64,000 nt of DNA from Streptomyces sp. OfavH-34-F (GTDB lineage: Bacteria > Actinomycetota > Actinomycetes > Streptomycetales > Streptomycetaceae): the NCBI RefSeq assembly GCF_022347745.1, contig NZ_JAKRGC010000005.1, forward strand, positions 19,699-83,698, written 5' to 3'. The first letter of the stretch is position 1. Every line of letters starts with the position of its first letter. A program made the translations under genes and the position numbers. A model generated the notes under the pieces. The model ran no database searches. It was not told the DNA's origin and saw only the letters and a program-made list of their open reading frames with translations. Shown piece after piece: positions 60,264 to 64,000 of this stretch.

Positions 60264-61325
60264 ATGAGGGAGGAGCATCAGGAGAGCGAGGCTGTTCTGC
60301 GGCAGCACTGGGAGGCCGTGACCCGGTTGAGCCGGGTGGCGTCCGGCACGGGACTGGCCACGATCGGTGAGTCGCTGCGAGCGTCCGGCCCTTGGCCGGA
60401 GGATGTGCGTAAGAGCCCCATGATCATTGACACCGACATCGGCGGGGACGCCGATGACGCCCTCGCGGTCGCCGCCGCAGCGCGACGGGTACCTGAGCTG
60501 GCCATGGTGATTACTGGCGACGAGGTGGATGGGGAAAGGGCTCGCTTCGCCCGCCACCTGCTCGACCTGCTGGGCCGAAGCGACGTCGCCACCGTGGCCG
60601 GCGCCAGCTTGGACAACTCCCGCTACTACTGCGTGTACGGGCTGATGCCCGACTCGGTGCCGTCGCAGCGCACCGATGTGGTCACGGCCGTACGAGAGCT
60701 GTGTGAGGCCACGGACGGCCCCGTGCGTTGGGTCGGCATGGCCCCTCTCACCAACCTGGCCCGTGTCCTGGCCGAGGCGCCCGAACTGGCACCGCGGCTG
60801 CGCGTCACGCAGATGGGCGGAGCCCTGCGGTACCGCAACCCGGACAGCGCCGAGCACAACATTCGGCTCGACGTCGACGGTGCCCGGCAGGTTCTGAACC
60901 ATGTCGTCAGCGGCCTGCTGCCGATGCCCGAGTTCGTGGCCTCGGAGGTGACGTTCACCCCGCAGATTGAAGTCACCACCGGTAGCGCCCTGTACCGAGG
61001 TCTTCGCGCCGCGCCGTCAGGGAGCTGGGAGCATCTGCTTGCTGATCATCTCGACCGCTGGTTCGCAGACTTCTATCCCGGCAGCATGCAGCACGACGCT
61101 CTGACCCTGACTGCCGCGCTCGACCTGCCGTTTGTCGACTCTGCCCAGCTGCACGTGGCCATGGACGCGATCGGCCGGACGACCGAGGCACCCCGAGGCC
61201 AGGGTGCGACGGTCCGCTGGAGCATGTCGGCCGAATACGACGCCTTCATGCGCTGGATGTCCGCCGCGCTGTTGCAGCCCGTGGACGTGGTGTCGACGTC
61301 AGGAGCCGACAGCCCGAGTCCCTAG
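60264..61325 (+). CDS. Inosine-uridine-type nucleoside hydrolase
   Basis: 353-aa nucleoside N-ribohydrolase. The signature DTDIGGDADDALAVAAAARR gives the calcium-binding aspartates, followed by ITGDEVDGERARFARHLL, WVGMAPLTNLARVLAEAPEL, RVTQMGGALRYRNPDSAEHN and, near the C-terminus, QHDALTLTAALDLPF, which supplies the last metal-binding Asp. It cleaves ribonucleosides to base and ribose. ATG 60264 follows AAGGAGAGG. An 80-residue N-terminal extension precedes the usual start of the family domain at about residue 52. It is intact amid decayed elements. Confidence 0.85.
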   Translation: MREEHQESEAVLRQHWEAVTRLSRVASGTGLATIGESLRASGPWPEDVRKSPMIIDTDIGGDADDALAVAAAARRVPELAMVITGDEVDGERARFARHLLDLLGRSDVATVAGASLDNSRYYCVYGLMPDSVPSQRTDVVTAVRELCEATDGPVRWVGMAPLTNLARVLAEAPELAPRLRVTQMGGALRYRNPDSAEHNIRLDVDGARQVLNHVVSGLLPMPEFVASEVTFTPQIEVTTGSALYRGLRAAPSGSWEHLLADHLDRWFADFYPGSMQHDALTLTAALDLPFVDSAQLHVAMDAIGRTTEAPRGQGATVRWSMSAEYDAFMRWMSAALLQPVDVVSTSGADSPSP

Positions 61326-61389
61326 GCCGACGCGTAAGGCAACTGGGTCGTCTTGGTCGACTTCACTATCGCTGGTGTCCAGGAGCAGG

Positions 61390-61429
61390 GCGCCCAGGCC
61401 TGGCCGGCGAGTCGGCTGGGCCTGGGCGC
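61390..61429. terminator. Hairpin between convergent genes
   Basis: GCGCCCAGGCC pairs perfectly with GGCCTGGGCGC, and the inside adds further pairs including two G-T. It lies between the nucleoside hydrolase and the convergent secreted-protein gene and probably terminates both. Nothing else is visible between 61326 and 61526. Confidence 0.75.
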
Positions 61430-61526
61430 GGACACTTGTGCCGTGCCGGGGTAGCCGGAGTGCGTTTGCCCGGCAAGTAGGTCCCTTGCGGATGCGGGGG
61501 TCGGATGCCTTGGCGGCTGTCCGGAT

Positions 61527-62063
61527 TCAGGCGCAGGGGATGGCGAAGTTGTCGAAGGAACGCTTGGCGACAAGCACGCGGTCGTGTCCGTAGAGGGGGC
61601 CGACCTGCTCGTAGTGCGCATCGAGGCGGTACGTCCCGCACGTGATGGCTTCGTTCATGGGGCCCAGGCTGGTGTGGTAACTGCGGGATACCAACGTCCA
61701 GGTCTTGCCGCGTCCTTCTGAAGGACCCTCCTGCCCCGGGATGGGCTCGATGCGGACCGTTGCGGTAACGCCGGCCGGGTAGTTTTCGCTGGCGGAGTAC
61801 CAGATTCCCCAATCCCGGTACGTGGTCCTGCTGGTTTCGACGCTGAAGCGGTAGTCGCCCTGGTCGTCGAGGACATCGACACAGGTGCGGAGATCGGTGT
61901 ACGTGGTGCCGCTGTGGCCGTAGAACCCCTCCCAGGGGGTGCAGTAACTGCCGACCGCGGCGGCGTCCCCGTCATCGGCCGACGCAGCGGTGGGGGCAAC
62001 AAGGGCGGATGTGGCCAGGGCGACGGTTGCGGCGATGGCGCCGGTGAAACGCTTGACCCTCAT
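61527..62063 (-). CDS. Secreted protein of unknown function
   Basis: 178-aa protein with a signal peptide (MRVKRFTGAIAATVALATSA, cleavage after TAASA at about residue 29). The mature domain has two likely disulphides (SYCTPWEG, LRTCVDVL, ITCGTYRL, AIPCA at the very end) and many aromatic residues. The pattern resembles small secreted beta proteins of Streptomyces; no catalytic motif. ATG 62063, with GAGAGGAC upstream. Confidence 0.75.
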   Translation of the reverse strand: MRVKRFTGAIAATVALATSALVAPTAASADDGDAAAVGSYCTPWEGFYGHSGTTYTDLRTCVDVLDDQGDYRFSVETSRTTYRDWGIWYSASENYPAGVTATVRIEPIPGQEGPSEGRGKTWTLVSRSYHTSLGPMNEAITCGTYRLDAHYEQVGPLYGHDRVLVAKRSFDNFAIPCA

Positions 62064-62373
62064 GGTGTCCTCTCAGTCCGTCAGATGCTGCGGCATACGC
62101 AGCAGTATCTGAAACGACTGAAGGACTGATCAGGCGCTGCTTCATTGGGGGGAAGACCGGATCAAACGGGTGATGTGGCTCGTTGGTTCGGGCATGAGGC
62201 GGGACGGCCTGCTATGACGAGCGCGGATACACATACCTCGGCACCGTCACGGCAGCGGCACTCGCCATCTGGCTCCGCACATGATCGACCGGACAGAACC
62301 TAGAGGTGCGGCCTGTCTGTTCACCGCCAGGGTGGTGGTTGCGCAGCCTTCGAGACCGGCCCGGTGGCTGGTG
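62064..62373. other. Intergenic region with short hairpin
   Basis: No gene seen. A 7-bp perfect inverted repeat TGCTGCG-gcata-CGCAGCA at 62086-62104 lies in the presumed promoter of the secreted protein. The remainder shows short frames of poor coding quality only. Confidence 0.45.
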
Positions 62374-63114
62374 TCATCTGGGGTTGTCGCCGGGGATCAG
62401 GTCGGTGGGTTCGTCTCGGGAGAGGTTGTCGGCTGTCCGTGTTTCCTGATTTCCGGCCGATGCTGGTTTTCGGGCCACGAGGTATGCCTGCTGGCCTTGC
62501 CGGGGCTTCTCCTGCTCGTTGGGCTCGCGGATCAGCTGGGCGTCGACCACAAGTCCGGTCCGGCTCAGCAGCTCAGCGATGCGGTCGGGAGATGTCCAGT
62601 AGACGTCGAGGGAGAGCTCGTGCCCGTATGCCTGCTTCAGGTGCCGGAGTCTGTCACCGGCCTTGAAGGCAATGAGCAGATGGCCGCCCGGAGCCAGCAC
62701 GCGGTGGAACTCCGCGAACACAGCTGGCAGCAGTTCCGGAGGGGTGTGGACGATTGAGTACCAGGCGATGATGCCGCCAAGGCTGCCGTCCGCCAGGTCC
62801 AGGTCGGTCATCGACCCTTCGTCGAATCGCAGGTCCGGATGCCTGCGACGGGCCACCGCAACCGTCTGTGGCGACAGGTCGATGCCGAACGCGGTCACCC
62901 CGAGGGACTGAAGGTGTGCCGTTAGGTGGCCGGGCCCGCAGCCGAGGTCAGCGACGGGTCCGGCGTCGAGGGCCAGCGTGAGTTCGGCGAATGTGCTTAT
63001 CATCGCGCGGCCGTACAGGTCGTTTTCGAAGGCGGGGGGCACGAGCTTGGCGTAGTCGACGGCAACAGTGTCGTAGGCCACCCGAGTGGCGTGCAGGTAG
63101 GTCGGCTCGGTCAT
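62374..63114 (-). CDS. Class I SAM-dependent methyltransferase
   Basis: 246-aa methyltransferase: motif I VADLGCGPGHLTAHLQSLG, motif II acidic residue in FGIDLSPQTVAVARR, SMTDLDLADGSLGGIIAWYS (motif IV region) and FHRVLAPGGHLLIAFKAGD (motif VI). Substrate not evident; it resembles small-molecule methyltransferases of the UbiE/Methyltransf_11 type. ATG 63114. It is the last intact gene before the window end. Confidence 0.85.
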   Translation of the reverse strand: MTEPTYLHATRVAYDTVAVDYAKLVPPAFENDLYGRAMISTFAELTLALDAGPVADLGCGPGHLTAHLQSLGVTAFGIDLSPQTVAVARRRHPDLRFDEGSMTDLDLADGSLGGIIAWYSIVHTPPELLPAVFAEFHRVLAPGGHLLIAFKAGDRLRHLKQAYGHELSLDVYWTSPDRIAELLSRTGLVVDAQLIREPNEQEKPRQGQQAYLVARKPASAGNQETRTADNLSRDEPTDLIPGDNPR

Positions 63115-63189
63115 GGCTGAGGACAGTAGTGCCTGCCTCTATCTGCATGACAACCCAGCGGTCCGGCTCCCTGACTGTGTGGGAAACCT

Positions 63190-63440
63190 GACCCGTTTGC
63201 CGCAGGTGTTTGAACTGGTGGAGCCAGGGCGAAGGTCCGGGTGACGTCGTGCCGGTTTCCGCTGGTCAGCGACACAGCGAAGGGCGTTCCATGCTGATCG
63301 GTGATCAGGTGGTGCTTGCTGCCGGGGCGGCCGCTGTCGACCGGCGCAGGTCCGGTGTGAGCCCTCTTTGAGGGCTCTGGCGGCATCGCGCCGTAGGTGT
63401 GGGCGCCGCCGGCGGCGAGGTGGCGGGCAGGGTGGTGAGC
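63190..63440 (-). pseudogene. IS5-type transposase fragment
   Basis: Minus-strand frame with HTGPAPVDSGRPGSKHHLIT, DQHGTPFAVSLTSGNRHDVT, the region around the first catalytic Asp of a Streptomyces IS5-type transposase (KHHLITDxxGTPLAVSLTGGN). Both ends are lost and the frame degenerates after 63230. Confidence 0.7.
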
Positions 63441-63534
63441 CGGTCGTGCTGGGCCCTGAACTCGATGAGATCGCTCATCCCACCATTGGCCGCTGGCAGG
63501 ACGGTAAGGGGTTCTCACGGACGTTGAGGTAGCG

Positions 63535-63660
63535 CAGGACCCGCTACGAGATACGAACCGACCTCCACCTCGGACTGCTCCAACTCGCCTGCAGCATCAT
63601 CTGCTTGAGACAAATCCAAACCTCCAGTCTGAAATGCTCAATGCGAAAAGGGAGTTGATT
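63535..63660 (+). pseudogene. IS5-type transposase C-terminal fragment
   Basis: Plus-strand frame with RYEIRTDLHLGLLQLACSII then CLRQIQTSS: this is the usual C-terminal end of IS5-type transposases, with a stop at about 63656. It is in the opposite orientation to the fragment at 63190-63440, so the two come from different copies or from an inversion. Confidence 0.55.
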
Positions 63661-63840
63661 AAACGTCAGGTGAGGCAGGACCAGGTGTGGTTGTGTGCTG
63701 TTTTCTGGTGGGAGCCGAGCTTGCTGTGACAATGTCCGTATGAACGGAGCGTGATGGTGAAACGAGGCCTTCGGCGGACCCGGTACGCCCCTTCACGGCC
63801 AGCGGTCCCAGCAACCCTGCCCCGTAGCCAGCCCGCAGGC
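63661..63840. other. Gene-free approach to the terminal hairpin array
   Basis: Short frames on the minus strand are not protein-like. G/C-rich with scattered short inverted repeats. I see no gene, promoter or insertion sequence end. Confidence 0.45.
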
Positions 63841-63996
63841 CGAATTGCGGAGCAATTCGAGCTGTGGCCAACGGAGTTGGCCACACCGGCGACGGAGTCG
63901 CCGGGCTGGCAGCGCGGAGCGCTGCCAGCAGCGCAGCGCGGAGCGCTGCGGTTCGTCCGCCGCGTAGCGGCGGCGCGTCGTGTCTGCGGAGCAGAC
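63841..63996. repeat. Array of seven perfect hairpins with GNA loops (telomere-like)
   Basis: Seven consecutive perfect inverted repeats with three-base loops: 63841-63859, 63863-63885, 63886-63904, 63905-63929, 63932-63950, 63957-63973 and 63982-63996, with arms of 8, 10, 8, 11, 8, 7 and 6 bp. Loops are GGA in six and GTA in one. Packed palindromes with purine-closed GNA loops on the strand running 5' to 3' toward the end are the known design of Streptomyces telomere 3' overhangs. The window ends four bases later, so the true end may lie at or beyond it. Confidence 0.8.
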
Positions 63997-64000
63997 CGCG

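Noticed and set aside
1..64000. CRISPR arrays, tRNA and rRNA genes
   Set aside because: I saw no regularly spaced direct repeats of CRISPR type and recognised no tRNA or rRNA sequence on either strand by eye; a tRNA scan would be needed to exclude them fully.

Overview
The window is high-GC DNA with Streptomyces character: strong G/C third-position bias, GTG and TTG starts, a SARP/AfsR-type regulator, a CebR-type operator, a rare TTA codon in a secondary-metabolite gene and a polyketide/nonribosomal peptide cluster. The right-hand part is rich in transposase and recombinase debris. The last 160 bases are a run of seven perfect hairpins with three-base loops, as in Streptomyces linear-replicon ends. 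I read the window as part of a chromosome arm, or a large linear plasmid, running outward to the right.

0.5-16.8 kb: a complete six-gene polycyclic tetramate macrolactam (PTM) cluster in the order known from the frontalamide/dihydromaltophilin family: ftdA (membrane hydroxylase), ftdB (iterative PKS-NRPS, KS-AT-DH-KR-ACP-C-A-PCP-TE), ftdC and ftdD (phytoene-dehydrogenase-like flavoenzymes), ftdE (MDR reductase) and ftdF (cytochrome P450). ftdB to ftdE are chained by short start/stop overlaps. The expected chemistry is two polyene chains joined to ornithine, tetramate release, reductive ring closure to a 5-5-6-type carbocycle, and oxidative tailoring. A convergent SARP-NB-ARC-TPR regulator follows.

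19.9-27.6 kb: a lipoprotein, a small secreted protein with a perfect terminator, and a redox-gene neighbourhood around a LysR regulator (SDR, a frameshifted carboxymuconolactone-decarboxylase-like gene, a DinB-like protein, an ABM-like protein, a zinc alcohol dehydrogenase and a flavin amine oxidase). Both promoters beside the LysR gene share a 66-base element that aligns without gaps. 27.6-29.1 kb is a low-gene scar with a truncated gene, a 17-bp perfect stem, a lipoprotein and a relic resembling the right-end hairpin array.

29.2-44.0 kb: ordinary accessory and housekeeping functions: YdcF-like protein, CebR-box-controlled secreted protein, APC permease, HxlR/aldo-keto reductase pair, M20 peptidase/LysR pair, a cation/proton antiporter followed by KtrB-KtrA potassium uptake, and a quinone oxidoreductase/GlxA-type regulator pair.

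44.1-46.8 kb: a two-gene cassette (an EACC1-like protein and a caspase fused to a degenerate JAB/Mov34 domain) enclosed by a near-perfect 211-bp inverted repeat derived from the 3' end of the adjacent TMEM175-family gene. This is the strongest candidate here for a poorly described conflict/defence system.

47-64 kb: a subtelomere-like graveyard with fragments of ISL3, IS5, IS1380 and IS481-type transposases, at least four decayed tyrosine-recombinase pieces (three keep only the same C-terminal tail), decayed linear-plasmid-type genes (DUF721-like, zinc finger), isolated immunity-like genes, and a few intact genes (HxlR/imine-reductase-like pair, nucleoside hydrolase, secreted protein, methyltransferase), ending in the hairpin array. 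All calls come from reading the sequence; no database search was run.
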